This document shows, one piece after another, positions 26,455-35,657 of a stretch of 64,000 nucleotides of DNA. Within the stretch, counting starts at the first letter, position 1. The number at the start of each line of letters is the position of its first letter. The stretch is taken from positions 28,962-92,961 of the forward strand of contig JAPOZO010000003.1 in NCBI GenBank assembly GCA_026706025.1, written 5' to 3'. The notes beneath the pieces were generated by a model. The model did no database searches. It saw only the letters and a list, made by a program, of their open reading frames with translations, and had not been told where the DNA came from. The position numbers and the translations under genes were made by a program. The stretch is from Candidatus Poribacteria bacterium (lineage in GTDB: Bacteria > Poribacteria > WGA-4E > WGA-3G).

Positions 26455-26637
26455 CTATTGACGTTTCTCGATGAGTCTTCCGACGAAAAAGATTAAAATG
26501 CCGAGGGTTAATAACCCCATCTCAATACCCATCAATTTGGATTCACTATAATCGAGCGGATTGGTAAAGACAAAGAGAAGTGCTGCGCCTAAACACGCTA
26601 TGCCCATCAGTTCTAAAGTTTTTCCGATATAATACAC
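26455..26637 (-). CDS. Small two-span membrane protein
   Basis: 60 residues from the GTG at 26637 (TTGGAG 5 bases upstream). Upstream codons reach into the terminator of the CBM9-like gene and have no ribosome-binding site, so a longer form starting at 26688 is unlikely. It begins MYYIGKTLELMGIACLGAAL and has two hydrophobic segments (about 8-24 and 37-54) joined by a short polar loop, with a basic C-terminus (GRLIEKRQ). Short proteins of this type are common and uncharacterised; no function can be stated. Confidence 0.6.
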   Translation of the reverse strand: MYYIGKTLELMGIACLGAALLFVFTNPLDYSESKLMGIEMGLLTLGILIFFVGRLIEKRQ

Positions 26638-26661
26638 GAATTCTCCAATACCGTTTGAAAA

Positions 26662-26693
26662 AAAAATAGGGCGCGGTTGTTGTCCCACGCCCT
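26662..26693 (-). terminator. Intrinsic terminator of the CBM9-like gene
   Basis: Read on the minus strand, AGGGCGTGG pairs with CCGCGCCCT (one wobble) and is followed by a run of nine T. It begins about 10 bases after the stop codon of the gene at 26705. Confidence 0.85.
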
Positions 26694-26704
26694 ACAGCAA
26701 CGGA

Positions 26705-27415
26705 TTAGTAGAGGCTTTTGATGCGTCCCCACTGAATCAATTTTTGTTGTTTATTCGGTTCAATTTTCGCAGTGAAGACGAGATCGGGAAGGAACTCATC
26801 TTCTTCAGTATAACCGTCCGGTGCCCATGTGATTTTATGGCGTAGGCTTCCGCTATCGACATCGTTATAAGTGATACAGAAATCAATAGTATTACCCTTG
26901 CTTGCGATGTCATCAAGCCGGAAACTTAACTCACATGTTTGTCCATCGTTTCCCCATTCCACTCGCGTTAATGGGTGTTTGAGTACACCGGTTCTGTCGC
27001 GAATCGGTATATCAAATCGGTAAAGATCGTCCTTTCGTCCTAAGTGGTGTGGCCCCAAGTGAAGCGTAAGATGATCTTCCCGAAGGAGTTTTGTTTGGCG
27101 CGTTTCGATTTGATCGTCCGTTAGCTTAACGGCTACATAAAGGAACCCGTTTCGCCAAACCGCTGCGAAGGATCCAGTGAAATCAGAAGATTCGTGCCAA
27201 TGTTGCCCGGTAATTAGATCTTGTTCCATTTTTCCGGGGGCCGCTATCTGCCAAGCTGGGTCATCAAGATAGCCGTCTACGATCGGGGCAACTGGCGCGA
27301 GTTCTGCATTATATTGAAAATTTTGAAGGTTTTCACCGATTATATGCCCTAATGCATAAGACGTTGTCATTAGCAAAAGGCTGATTGTTACAATTATCTG
27401 TTTGTTAAGGTTCAT
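26705..27415 (-). CDS. Exported CBM9/DOMON-like protein with W-x-x-I-K tail
   Basis: 236 residues, AGGAGG before the ATG. A signal peptide covers about 1-23. The mature part has the pattern of carbohydrate-binding family 9-like domains: PIVDGYLDDPAWQ, FAAVWRNGFLYVAVKLTDDQIE, then LTLHLGPHH, and VEWGNDGQTCELSFRLDDI. Often such domains bind sugars or haem at the cell surface. The C-terminus (IEPNKQQKLIQWGRIKSLY) is related in position and pattern to the tails of the LamG proteins at 7444 and 18888, although the folds differ. Transcribed divergently from ftsH. Confidence 0.8.
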   Translation of the reverse strand: MNLNKQIIVTISLLLMTTSYALGHIIGENLQNFQYNAELAPVAPIVDGYLDDPAWQIAAPGKMEQDLITGQHWHESSDFTGSFAAVWRNGFLYVAVKLTDDQIETRQTKLLREDHLTLHLGPHHLGRKDDLYRFDIPIRDRTGVLKHPLTRVEWGNDGQTCELSFRLDDIASKGNTIDFCITYNDVDSGSLRHKITWAPDGYTEEDEFLPDLVFTAKIEPNKQQKLIQWGRIKSLY

Positions 27416-27876
27416 GAATTCCTCCTTTTCCTATCTACCTTTGTCAGAGGGGTTCAATAGCGTTACCTTAGTTTTATCTTGCTTGTCGCCGGATTTGTAT
27501 CAGACAAACATTCCGACGAACGTTGAAAATTTTGTTGCTTCTATCCGTAATTTATTCATTAATTTATAGTATACCTTAAAACTTATTCTTTTATCCAATT
27601 AAAATTACGAGGCTATTTAGTTTTAGACTTTTTGTCCAATTTAACGGGACAACCATGATCAGGAGGTGCTCTTACAGCAAAACATCTGAAACTGAAAATC
27701 GAAAATTTTGGAAAACTAAATGCCTCTATAAAATTACCAATATTGCGCCTCAGATTTCCGAATATGTCTTTTTTTGAAAAATCAGTTGAAATTTGGTAAA
27801 ATATTTGTTATACTTTTAAACAGGTTTTAAAATCGCATTTTGTCTGAGCTCAGATTTTATAGAGAGGCAATTGGTT
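27416..27876. other. A/T-rich divergent intergenic region upstream of ftsH
   Basis: 460 bases without a credible gene, notably richer in A and T than the genes around it. It holds the ftsH promoter at 27786-27814 and presumably a promoter for the minus-strand CBM9-like gene, which I could not pick out. No repeat of the families seen elsewhere in this window. Confidence 0.6.
27786..27814 (+). promoter_or_regulatory. Sigma-70-type promoter of ftsH
   Basis: TTGAAA (27786-27791), 17-base spacer, TATACT (27809-27814). The predicted leader to the GTG start is about 55 bases. Confidence 0.65.
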
Positions 27877-29793
27877 GTGAATAAAAGTACAAGAAGCATG
27901 ATGATATGGTGGGTAGTTATTGCTGGCATTGTAGTGCTCGGTATTTACCAGCTATTCAACCGCAGAGACCCGGTTTACCAACTGGCAACCTCTGATTTTC
28001 ATCAATATATAACACGCGAACAGAATGTGTTTGATGGATACCTAACGCTGGATGAGGAATGGATTGAAGGTCGGTTCCGTCAAGACATTATTGATGAAAT
28101 CGGTGCCGAGATTCTGAGTAATGTGCTGCCGCAAGAACGGGATGCTCATCTTCCACCAAGATGGGAAGGCGAATTTAGAGCAAGCCGTGATGCTATTGAT
28201 GATTATGACATCCAAGCAAAGCTTGATGAAAATGGTATCCGTTATAATGTTGAGCCGCCATCTAAATTTCCGCAGGGGCTGCTTATCTTCGGGACGACGA
28301 TCGTACCGCTCCTTATCTTCTTGGGTTTAATGATTTTCTTGTCCCGTCAAATGCAGGGGAGCGGAAATCGAGCCCTCTCTTTTGGAAAAAGTCGGGCACG
28401 GCTGCATTCTGAGAATCAAACAAAGATAACATTTGAGGATGTCGCTGGTGTCGATGAGGCAAAAGAAGCACTTGAGGAAGTTATCCAATTTCTGAAGACC
28501 CCGAAAAAGTTTGAACGTCTTGGTGGCAGAATCCCGAAAGGTGTACTACTCATGGGACCGCCGGGTACTGGTAAAACAATGCTGGCGAAAGCGGTTGCGG
28601 GTGAAGCAGATGTTCCGTTCTATAGTATCAGTGGTTCCGATTTCGTAGAAATGTTTGTCGGTGTAGGGGCATCTCGCGTGCGGGATCTGTTTGAACTCGG
28701 CAAGAAGAACGCTCCATGTATCATCTTTATCGACGAATTAGATGCTGTCGGTAGGCACCGCGGGGCAGGTATCGGTGGTGGACACGATGAACGCGAACAG
28801 ACTTTAAATCAACTGCTTGTTGAAATGCAGGGGTTTGAAGACGTTCTCGGTGTGATTCTTATTGCCGCAACGAACCGCCCGGATGTCTTGGATCCAGCAC
28901 TGCTTCGACCTGGCAGATTTGACCGGCAGATCGTTGTTGATCTCCCCGATGTGCGTGGTAGAGAAGCGATCCTCAAGGTACATACCAAACAACCCTATAA
29001 ACTCGCGGAAGATGTCAACCTGGAAATCTTGGCGAAAGCGACCCCTGGCTTCTCTGGCGCGGATCTCGAAAATATGACAAATGAAGCCGCCCTGCTTGCC
29101 GCAAGACGCGATAACGAGAACATTGACATGATGTGTTTTGACGAAGCAAAAGACCGCGTGCTGATGGGACCTGAACGGCGAAGTCTTGTCATTAGTGATG
29201 AAGAACGGCGTGTCACTGCTTATCACGAAGCTGGACACGCACTTATGTTACACTTTGTACCGGAGAGCGACCCGAATTATAAGTGCACCATCGTTCCACG
29301 TGGCAGGGCACTTGGTGTGACTGCTAAACTTCCGCTTGAAGAACGTCATAACATGAGCAAAAAGCGGCTGCTGGCACATATTATTTTTGCGCTCGGGGGC
29401 AGAGTTGCCGAAGAAATTATTTTTGGTGAACAGACGACCGGCGCGCAAAACGATTTCGAGCAGGCGACGGCACTCGCACGCCGAATGGTCACACAATGGG
29501 GAATGAGCCACATGGGACCGCTCACCTACGGTAGAAGAGATGAGCAGGTTTTCCTTGGTAAGGAATTGAGCGTCCATCAGGACTATAGCGAGAAAACGGC
29601 TATTGAAATTGATAAGGCGGTCCATGATATTGTCACAGAGTGCTATAAAAAAGCATGGGATATTTTGGAAACGAATCTTGAAGGATTAAAATTGTTGGCA
29701 GACGCTTTATTAGAACGCGAAACGCTTGTTACCGAAGAAATTGATGAAATTCTCGGGCCCCGACCCCAATTGCCTGCAAAATCAATTTTATGA
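27877..29793 (+). CDS. ftsH: ATP-dependent zinc metalloprotease FtsH
   Basis: 638 residues from GTG 27877 (AGAGAGG upstream); a TTG two codons earlier is closer to that site and cannot be excluded. Two membrane spans (about 9-26 and 137-157) flank a periplasmic domain. The AAA module has Walker A GPPGTGKT at 227-234, Walker [12 protein letters not shown] and the second region of homology with [11 protein letters not shown]. The peptidase has HEAGH at 450-454. It degrades unfolded or regulated membrane and cytoplasmic proteins as a hexamer in the inner membrane. The next gene, folP, overlaps by four bases (ATGA), so the two are translationally coupled; this order is found in many bacteria. Confidence 0.97.
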   Translation: MNKSTRSMMIWWVVIAGIVVLGIYQLFNRRDPVYQLATSDFHQYITREQNVFDGYLTLDEEWIEGRFRQDIIDEIGAEILSNVLPQERDAHLPPRWEGEFRASRDAIDDYDIQAKLDENGIRYNVEPPSKFPQGLLIFGTTIVPLLIFLGLMIFLSRQMQGSGNRALSFGKSRARLHSENQTKITFEDVAGVDEAKEALEEVIQFLKTPKKFERLGGRIPKGVLLMGPPGTGKTMLAKAVAGEADVPFYSISGSDFVEMFVGVGASRVRDLFELGKKNAPCIIFIDELDAVGRHRGAGIGGGHDEREQTLNQLLVEMQGFEDVLGVILIAATNRPDVLDPALLRPGRFDRQIVVDLPDVRGREAILKVHTKQPYKLAEDVNLEILAKATPGFSGADLENMTNEAALLAARRDNENIDMMCFDEAKDRVLMGPERRSLVISDEERRVTAYHEAGHALMLHFVPESDPNYKCTIVPRGRALGVTAKLPLEERHNMSKKRLLAHIIFALGGRVAEEIIFGEQTTGAQNDFEQATALARRMVTQWGMSHMGPLTYGRRDEQVFLGKELSVHQDYSEKTAIEIDKAVHDIVTECYKKAWDILETNLEGLKLLADALLERETLVTEEIDEILGPRPQLPAKSIL

Positions 29794-30614
29794 ACTGTCG
29801 TGGCAAGACACTCACTTTAGGGGACCGCACGCATGTGATGGGGATATTGAACGTCACACCGGACTCCTTTTCCGATGGTGGGTGTTATCTTGATGTCCAG
29901 CGAGCTATCGCACATACGCAATTGATGGTAGAAGAAGGGGCAACGCTCGTTGATATAGGCGGTGAATCCTCACGTCCAGGGGCATCACAGGTACCCGTTG
30001 ATGAAGAATTGGCACGCGTATTACCGGTCATTCGGGCGATTGTTGGCAGTGTTGATGTCCATATTTCTGTCGATACATATAAAGCGGAAGTGGCTCGGCA
30101 AGCACTTGAGGCGGGTGCTCATCTTGTTAATGACATCACTGCTCTGCGTGGTGATGTCGCTATGGCATCTGTCGTGGCAAGGATGGAGGCGGGTCTCATT
30201 CTGATGCACATGAAGGGGACACCGCGTACAATGCAGCACGCACCGCATTATGATGATGTTGTCAGCGAGGTTCGAGCGTCGCTGCAGGAAAGTGTCCGAA
30301 CTGCTGAAGAACAGGGCGTTTCTGCTGAACGGATTATTATTGATCCGGGGATCGGATTTGGTAAGACGGCGGAACATAACCTTGAACTCTTAAAACATCT
30401 CGCAGCGTTCCAATCGTTGAATAAACCGCTGCTTATCGGTACTTCACGGAAGTCGTTTATAGGAAATGTTTTAGGGCTTCCGATAAATGAACGCGTTGAA
30501 GGTACGGCGGCGACAGTCTGTTGGGCAATCGCACACGGTGCTGATATTGTGCGTGTCCATGATGTCAAGGCAAACGTCCGTGCTGCACTGATGACAGATG
30601 CCCTTTACAGATAA
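29790..30614 (+). CDS. folP: Dihydropteroate synthase
   Basis: 274 residues, starting inside the ftsH stop codon. All signatures are present: MGILNVTPDSFSDGG, VDIGGESSRPGA, SVDTYK, VNDITAL, IDPGIGFGKT, IGTSRKSFIG and a final V-R-V-H-D-V. It condenses 6-hydroxymethyl-dihydropterin diphosphate with 4-aminobenzoate in folate synthesis and is the target of sulfonamides. Cytoplasmic. The length is normal. It is followed within four bases by acpS. Confidence 0.97.
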   Translation: MNCRGKTLTLGDRTHVMGILNVTPDSFSDGGCYLDVQRAIAHTQLMVEEGATLVDIGGESSRPGASQVPVDEELARVLPVIRAIVGSVDVHISVDTYKAEVARQALEAGAHLVNDITALRGDVAMASVVARMEAGLILMHMKGTPRTMQHAPHYDDVVSEVRASLQESVRTAEEQGVSAERIIIDPGIGFGKTAEHNLELLKHLAAFQSLNKPLLIGTSRKSFIGNVLGLPINERVEGTAATVCWAIAHGADIVRVHDVKANVRAALMTDALYR

Positions 30615-30618
30615 ATTG

Positions 30619-31011
30619 ATGCACCAACAAAAAATATACGGAATAGGCATTGATATTGTTGAAGTCACACGGATTCAAGAAGCGTCCCGTCGGTGGGGGG
30701 CGCGCTTTGAGCAGCGGATCTACACTCACCAAGAACTGACATATTGTGGGGATACCCCCTCTCGGTACTGGCGGCTTGCCGCCCGTTTTGCTGCTAAAGA
30801 GGCTACACTTAAGGCACTTGGCACCGGCTTAACGACGGGTATGCGTTGGCAAGATGTAGAGATTCAGGCGGATGCTGTCGGAAAGCCGGAAATCGTCTTA
30901 CACGGTGAAGTTGAGCGCTATGCTCACGCGCACAATATCGGTGCTGTATTTGTTTCGATGTCCCATACGAATGCGTATGCTGTAGCACAAGTGACATTAT
31001 GTTCCCTATGA
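30619..31011 (+). CDS. acpS: Holo-[acyl-carrier-protein] synthase
   Basis: 130 residues from ATG 30619; an earlier in-frame ATG at 30598 would overlap folP by 17 bases and neither has a good ribosome-binding site, but AcpS proteins start shortly before G-I-G-I-D. The motif GIGIDIVEVTRI and RFAAKEATLKALGTG supply the Mg2+-binding Asp and Glu and the catalytic Lys. It transfers the phosphopantetheine arm of CoA to acyl carrier protein. VSMSHTNAYAVA near the end matches the final beta-strand signature. Third gene of the ftsH operon. Confidence 0.94.
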   Translation: MHQQKIYGIGIDIVEVTRIQEASRRWGARFEQRIYTHQELTYCGDTPSRYWRLAARFAAKEATLKALGTGLTTGMRWQDVEIQADAVGKPEIVLHGEVERYAHAHNIGAVFVSMSHTNAYAVAQVTLCSL

Positions 31012-31092
31012 TTTAATCTACATTCTCCACCCGACCCCCATATTCTTAGAAAAGTCATGCGCCACGCGCATCTCTTTCGCATGAGGTTATAA

Positions 31093-32226
31093 ATGAAATA
31101 CGTCCATAATTGTGCTGCAACCATCCTATTCTGTCTCACTGCCTATTTTTCTCTTCTGAGTAGTATCGCTGCAGCGGCAAGTACAACAGCTGCGGCAGAT
31201 GGGTTTCTTAAACGACTACTAAGTGCTGAGCAATACGGGATGGGTGGTAGTTTTGTGGGTACAAGCCATGGCGCAAATGCCCTCGGCAGTAACCCTGCTG
31301 GTATCAGTACAGCAGCGGGAAACCGGTTTGTTATTCACGCAACCCGTTTTCCACGGACTATTGCCTTGCTCTCTAAACCGAACCACAATGCTAATTACGA
31401 GGATTATAGTCGCTATGAGCAGCGGGCGTATGGTATTGAAACGCTGAATTACACATTCCCTACGGGCAAATTCGGCACCGTTGGATTAGGGTTCGCGTTT
31501 GAACAGGCGGGTCCCTTTCGCCGAGTTGATTATAGTGGAAAAGCGCTCAACAATTTTCCCGAAAATAACCTTGCTATCGGTTTCAGTTACGGACTTAAAT
31601 TATTCGGGCGCACCCGTGTTGGGATTGATACGAAATGGCTCCGTTCTAAAGTTGCTGATGTTGAGGGAAGGGAATACCTTGGGCATGGATATGCCTATAA
31701 TGTCGGCATTAGCCAGCAAATTGGTGACAGTACGCTGGTGGGTATCGTCGCAAGGAACTTGAGCAATGGACTCTCCTTCTCTGAACCTTCTATTCCAGAT
31801 GCGATGGCGCGTACAATTGTCGCTGGCATTGCCCATCAGTACGCCATATCAGACGTAACCTTGCGGGTCGGTTTGGATGTTCATCCGCCCTTCCGCGATG
31901 GTATCCGCGCAAATGCAGGCGGTGAGGTGTGGTACCGCCATAGGGTTGGCGCGAGAATTGGTTACCTCAGGCATACTGAAAAGCGTTATGCGCAAGTGTT
32001 TCTCTTAGAAGAGGGTGCCTTTGAGGCAGAAGAACGGCTTTGGAAAGCGGAAGGTTTCTGCTTTGGACTCGGTGTTAGATTTGGAAGCCTAATACTCAAT
32101 GTAGCCTATACACCGCAATTCAGACCTGTCGCAGCGGAGAATGAACGTATCCATATTGTTCAAGGGAATGCCCTGTACACCTTTTCAATCAGCAGAACTT
32201 TTAGCAAGCCGATGCTGCTATTGTGA
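31093..32226 (+). CDS. PorV/UPF0164-like outer-membrane barrel protein
   Basis: 377 residues with signal peptide at about 1-29 (ends IAAAAS). The opening of the mature protein, GMGGSFVGTSHGANALGSNPAGIS, is the signature of PorV/PorQ and UPF0164 proteins, relatives of FadL barrels. Alternating strands follow to the end, with G-x-x-x-x-G repeats (LGLGFAFEQ, IGFSYGLKLFG, LGVRFGSLILNVAYTP). In Bacteroidota PorV receives type IX secretion cargo. Two peptidases in this window have C-terminal domains resembling type IX or FlgD-like sorting domains, so the connection is worth noting but unproven. Lies 81 bases after acpS and 3 bases before the YigZ gene. Confidence 0.75.
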   Translation: MKYVHNCAATILFCLTAYFSLLSSIAAAASTTAAADGFLKRLLSAEQYGMGGSFVGTSHGANALGSNPAGISTAAGNRFVIHATRFPRTIALLSKPNHNANYEDYSRYEQRAYGIETLNYTFPTGKFGTVGLGFAFEQAGPFRRVDYSGKALNNFPENNLAIGFSYGLKLFGRTRVGIDTKWLRSKVADVEGREYLGHGYAYNVGISQQIGDSTLVGIVARNLSNGLSFSEPSIPDAMARTIVAGIAHQYAISDVTLRVGLDVHPPFRDGIRANAGGEVWYRHRVGARIGYLRHTEKRYAQVFLLEEGAFEAEERLWKAEGFCFGLGVRFGSLILNVAYTPQFRPVAAENERIHIVQGNALYTFSISRTFSKPMLLL

Positions 32227-32229
32227 CGT

Positions 32230-32820
32230 ATGTCTGACCAATACAGAACCGTGGCAGGAATTGCCGAATCGCATCACGTTGTAAAGAAATCCCGATTTTT
32301 TGCCGAAGCAACGGCTGTCCGGACGCAAGCTGAGGTAAAAGAATTTCTTACTCAGGTGCAAGAACGGAATTCACGTGCTTCACACTACTGTTATGCTTAC
32401 AGTATCGGTAGTGGCAGCGTCCTACGTGAATACGCGACAGATGCGGGAGAGCCTACTCACGCTGCCGGACCTCCGATTCTCTCCGCTGTTCGGGGTTTCG
32501 GTTTGTCTAATGTTATCTGTGTTGTTGCCAGATATTATGGTGGTATCAATCTCGGTATCGGCGGATTAATACGTGCTTACGGGCAGTGTGCAAGAGACTG
32601 CTTTCAAAATGCGACAATTGAGACTTGTATTTTTTATGAAAATGTGTATGTAAAAGTCAATTATTCAGACATTGGTACTGTTGTTACCCTGTGCAAACGT
32701 TTGGGTGGGAAGGTAATAGGTATAAAATATGAACCGGATCCTATCGTCGAAATTCAGATACGTCAAAGAATGCTTGAAACCTTCCAAGCACAACTCCAAG
32801 GTTACGGAATTGGATTGTGA
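32230..32820 (+). CDS. YigZ/IMPACT family protein (UPF0029)
   Basis: 196 residues. The signature DAGEPTHAAGPPIL and VARYYGGINLGIGGLIRAYG identifies the family. The N-terminal half has the RNase PH-like/ribosomal S5 domain-2 fold and the C-terminal part (from about 130) matches DUF1949 (YVKVNYSDIGTVVTLCKRLGG). Bacterial YigZ is associated with translation stress, and some family members inhibit Gcn2 in eukaryotes; its exact role in bacteria is unclear. Cytoplasmic. It follows the barrel gene with a 3-base gap, so co-transcribed. Confidence 0.93.
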   Translation: MSDQYRTVAGIAESHHVVKKSRFFAEATAVRTQAEVKEFLTQVQERNSRASHYCYAYSIGSGSVLREYATDAGEPTHAAGPPILSAVRGFGLSNVICVVARYYGGINLGIGGLIRAYGQCARDCFQNATIETCIFYENVYVKVNYSDIGTVVTLCKRLGGKVIGIKYEPDPIVEIQIRQRMLETFQAQLQGYGIGL

Positions 32821-32856
32821 TAGTACCGCATCATGTTGAATCGGAGGAATTTCGTG

Positions 32857-33297
32857 ATGAAAAATGTTGAGATAAAATATACAACGACACATGAGTGGAT
32901 TGAGGTTTTCGATTCAGGAGAGTGTAACGTCGGGATCACCGAACGAATTCAGGATGTCTACGGCAGCATTGTTTTTGTAGAGTTGCCAATTCTTGGCGAA
33001 TACGAACAGGGAGAAATTATCGGGCGCATTGAGACATCAGATGGACGCAATTTCTATATCTACGCCCCAGTGAGCGGCGAGGTTTATGAAGTCAATACTG
33101 CCCTTGATGACGATATTGAATTACTTAATCGTTTCCCAGAGGGTGATGGCTGGATCTGTAAATTCTATATGGAGAATCCGAACGAAAAAGGTGCGCTTCT
33201 CAGTTTGCGTGAATACGAGGCACATGAAGAGGAAGAACTCAACGAAGAGGAATACTTGCCAGAGACTGATTTTTATGAAAACGTTGAGGATTATTGA
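32857..33297 (+). CDS. GcvH-like lipoyl-domain protein without the lipoyl lysine
   Basis: 146 residues from ATG 32857, with CGGAGG 9 bases upstream; a GTG immediately before it and an ATG at 32833 are alternatives. The fold of the glycine cleavage H protein is plain (THEWIEV, VGITERIQDVYGSIVFVELP, APVSGEVYEVN). Where the family has E-S-V-K-A-x-S-D, this protein has IETSDGRNFYI, with no lysine anywhere from residue 8 to 101, so it cannot be lipoylated. The C-terminus has an acidic tail of about 25 residues (EEEELNEEEYLPETDF). It cannot carry methylamine in glycine cleavage; such proteins may serve as adaptors. No gcvT or gcvP is nearby. Confidence 0.88.
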   Translation: MKNVEIKYTTTHEWIEVFDSGECNVGITERIQDVYGSIVFVELPILGEYEQGEIIGRIETSDGRNFYIYAPVSGEVYEVNTALDDDIELLNRFPEGDGWICKFYMENPNEKGALLSLREYEAHEEEELNEEEYLPETDFYENVEDY

Positions 33298-33334
33298 GTC
33301 GCAAACGTTGTCGTAAACAAGGAATCGGCAGCTG

Positions 33335-34276
33335 TCAGTCTATTACAGAAGTAATAAAAATGCGCCTCACGATACTCAGTTTCGGCACTGGGAGAATAGT
33401 TTCTATCTGATAGCCTAAGTCGTTTAAGGGTTTACTGAGATCTCGGAGGTCAATGAACCCGGCTTTTGGTGCACACGTCCGTAAGTTGGCTAAAATCTCT
33501 GCGTCTTGAGAGTTATCTTTGGTGAGATTGATGCCGTAAGGTAGGTCGGTTGCGATTGCGTCGAATTGCCCTTGCACCTGTCTCGCATCACCTAACGCGA
33601 CATCTGCAGTGAGTCCAAAATGCTGAAGGTTCTTCGTCGTTGCGCCGATCATCCGTAGATTTAGATCGTAACCAACAGCTCGGATGCCACTATGTGCAGC
33701 GGACATCACAATTGTACCGGTACCACAACACGGGTCGAGTAGACTATCCCCTGGGCGTGCTACTAAATTGACAAGGACACGCGCAAGCCGTGCTGGTAAC
33801 GAACTTGAAGTGACGTAAGGACGTTGGTTGTGCGCAAGCCACATACTATCAGATTCGGAAAGGAGTCGTCCGAACCATATCTTTTCAGCTGTGAGAACCG
33901 CGATAAAGGTAAACTGTGGACTGTTTAGATTCGCACGACCCCCAATGGCACTACCGATGTCCCGGGCAAGTTCCATAGAGTTTACCTTGAGACTCCGAGG
34001 TTTTTTCACAACAGACACCCGGAATTCGTCGGCGTGTAAACCTGCGGATTGGATGTCCGCACAGAGTTCAGTAAGACTCCCTGTTTCAAAAAGGACCTCG
34101 ATACAACTCTTTAGATATGCACCTCGACGGACATCAACACGGTGTTCTGAAATTGCGATGCCGTGCGCGTTTGGCGCAGATCCTGTCAGGGCAACACACT
34201 CGGCACCGACTAACGCTGAGAGTCGATCCGGTATTGCTGTAAGATATAGGTATGTGGGTTTCGCTGGCAACCCCAT
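33335..34276 (-). CDS. THUMP-domain RNA methyltransferase (Trm11/TrmG10-like)
   Basis: 313 residues from the ATG at 34276, with TGGAG upstream; a longer reading from TTG 34327 is unsupported. The first about 150 residues are a THUMP-like RNA-binding region. The C-terminal part is a Rossmann methyltransferase: LLDPCCGTGTIVMSAAHSG is the S-adenosylmethionine-binding motif I, GYDLN is the end of strand 2, and ATDLPYGI is the D-L-P-Y motif IV of N2-guanine methyltransferases. It probably makes N2-methylguanosine in tRNA, as archaeal Trm-G10 and eukaryotic Trm11 do. The target base is not predictable here. Convergent with the GcvH-like gene. Confidence 0.85.
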   Translation of the reverse strand: MGLPAKPTYLYLTAIPDRLSALVGAECVALTGSAPNAHGIAISEHRVDVRRGAYLKSCIEVLFETGSLTELCADIQSAGLHADEFRVSVVKKPRSLKVNSMELARDIGSAIGGRANLNSPQFTFIAVLTAEKIWFGRLLSESDSMWLAHNQRPYVTSSSLPARLARVLVNLVARPGDSLLDPCCGTGTIVMSAAHSGIRAVGYDLNLRMIGATTKNLQHFGLTADVALGDARQVQGQFDAIATDLPYGINLTKDNSQDAEILANLRTCAPKAGFIDLRDLSKPLNDLGYQIETILPVPKLSIVRRIFITSVID

Positions 34277-34426
34277 TCTTGTGTAACACTCCAAAGTCGA
34301 TATAAATTTACCACAAGACCGATTCAAACAATTTTATTGTATCACTATGAGAAGAAAACTGCAATCAGATACTGCAAAGGAATCACAGCTATTCAGTTTT
34401 CAGTTTTGCTGTTTTTATCAAAGGCC

Positions 34427-34448
34427 GCGATTCGGAGATCGCTCCTAC
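34427..34448. repeat. REP-like hairpin ending CTCCTAC
   Basis: GCGAT TCGGAG ATCGC followed by TCCTAC. Related in shape and final bases to the hairpins at 7231, 9335 and 60953. It is in the divergent gap between the methyltransferase and the MqnA/D-like gene. Confidence 0.5.
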
Positions 34449-34481
34449 AAAAAAACTAAATGACTATAGCAAAGGAATACT

Positions 34482-35321
34482 ATGTCACAGACAGAAAAAG
34501 TCCGGATTGGACACAGTCCAGATTCCGATGACGCGTTTATGTTCTACGCGCTTGCTAAAGGATTAATTCCGACGGACCCTTTTGAGATTGTTCATGTTAT
34601 TGAAGATATTGAGACATTAAATCAGCGCGCGCTCGCTGCGGAACTTGAGGTCACAGCGATTTCAGTTCACGCTTATGCTTATGTTGCGAAGGATTATGCC
34701 CTCATGCCGTGCGGGGCAAGTATTGGTGACCGTTATGGTCCACTTGTTGTCTCCAAAACACCGATAGATACCCTTGAAGGTAAACGTATCGCTATCCCCG
34801 GCGAAATGACAACGGCTTATCTTACGCTTAGCCTTTTCCAACCCAATTTTGAAGCAGAAACCCGTCCATTTGATCAGATATTGGACGCTGTTCAAAAAGA
34901 CGAAGTGGACGCTGGACTCATTATTCATGAGGGACAGTTGACTTACGCACGCGAAGGTCTTCACAAAGTTATTGATTTGGGAGAGTGGTGGTATGAAGAG
35001 ACAGGGTTACCCTTGCCTCTCGGTGCCAATGTTATTCGCCGTAATCTCGGTAGTGAGAAGATACATCAGATTACCTCGCTGCTTAAACAGAGCATTCAGT
35101 ACTCACTTGAGCACCGAGCGCGTGGGTTAGAATACGCGATGACCTACGCACGCGACATGGAGACCGCTCTTGCTGACAAGTTCGTCGGCATGTACGTCAA
35201 TGACTATACACTTGATTATGGTGAGAAGGGAAGGGCGGGGGTCCGTGAATTGCTCCACCGCGGCAACACTGCAGGGATTATACCCCATCGTGTAGATGCT
35301 GACTTTGTCGCACTAAAATAG
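34482..35321 (+). CDS. MqnA/MqnD-family menaquinone biosynthesis protein
   Basis: 279 residues, AAAGGA before the ATG. It starts RIGHSPDSDDAFMFYALAKG, the family opening, and continues with EVTAISVHAYAYVAKDYALMPCG and RYGPLVVS. It has the periplasmic-binding-protein fold in cytoplasmic form, as in MqnA (chorismate dehydratase) and MqnD (dihydroxynaphthoate synthase) of the futalosine route to menaquinone. The S-P-x-x-x-D-x-F-x-F pattern favours MqnD, but I cannot separate the two reliably. No other mqn gene is in the window, so a divergent relative with another role remains possible. Confidence 0.82.
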   Translation: MSQTEKVRIGHSPDSDDAFMFYALAKGLIPTDPFEIVHVIEDIETLNQRALAAELEVTAISVHAYAYVAKDYALMPCGASIGDRYGPLVVSKTPIDTLEGKRIAIPGEMTTAYLTLSLFQPNFEAETRPFDQILDAVQKDEVDAGLIIHEGQLTYAREGLHKVIDLGEWWYEETGLPLPLGANVIRRNLGSEKIHQITSLLKQSIQYSLEHRARGLEYAMTYARDMETALADKFVGMYVNDYTLDYGEKGRAGVRELLHRGNTAGIIPHRVDADFVALK

Positions 35322-35386
35322 TCTCCTCATTCTGTTTCTATCAAGGCGAGGTGCTATACTTCGCCTTATCTTCACGAGACAACATC

Positions 35387-35611
35387 ATGGACACCAAACG
35401 CCGCCGACTTTTCCAGTTAGAAGACACTGATGGCAAGAAACTTGCCCATGGTGTGTTATATGATGAAGGAAACGTGCAAGTGTTGTGGCGGATAGACCGT
35501 GGTTACACGGCAGAGCAGTACGCGTCCCTTAATTTAGTATTGGACTTGATGCCCAGAATTGCAGTGCTGCGCGTTGAAAATACTGAGCCGGAATCAGAAA
35601 ACGACAAATAG
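35387..35611 (+). CDS. Small hypothetical protein
   Basis: 74 residues from ATG 35387. An ATG 36 bases earlier, at 35351, lies within a hairpin (AAGGCGA / TCGCCTT, 35343-35367) and is not favoured. The sequence (MDTKRRRLFQLEDTDGKKLA, then VQVLWRIDRGYTAEQYASLN) is hydrophilic with predicted beta strands and an acidic end. It has no signal peptide or span. The family is not recognised; small proteins of this kind could be regulatory. The ribosome-binding site is weak, so the gene is only probable. Confidence 0.5.
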   Translation: MDTKRRRLFQLEDTDGKKLAHGVLYDEGNVQVLWRIDRGYTAEQYASLNLVLDLMPRIAVLRVENTEPESENDK

Positions 35612-35657
35612 TAGCCGCAAGTTAGAACGGCGGGGTTTAGATGGAATCACTACTTTT

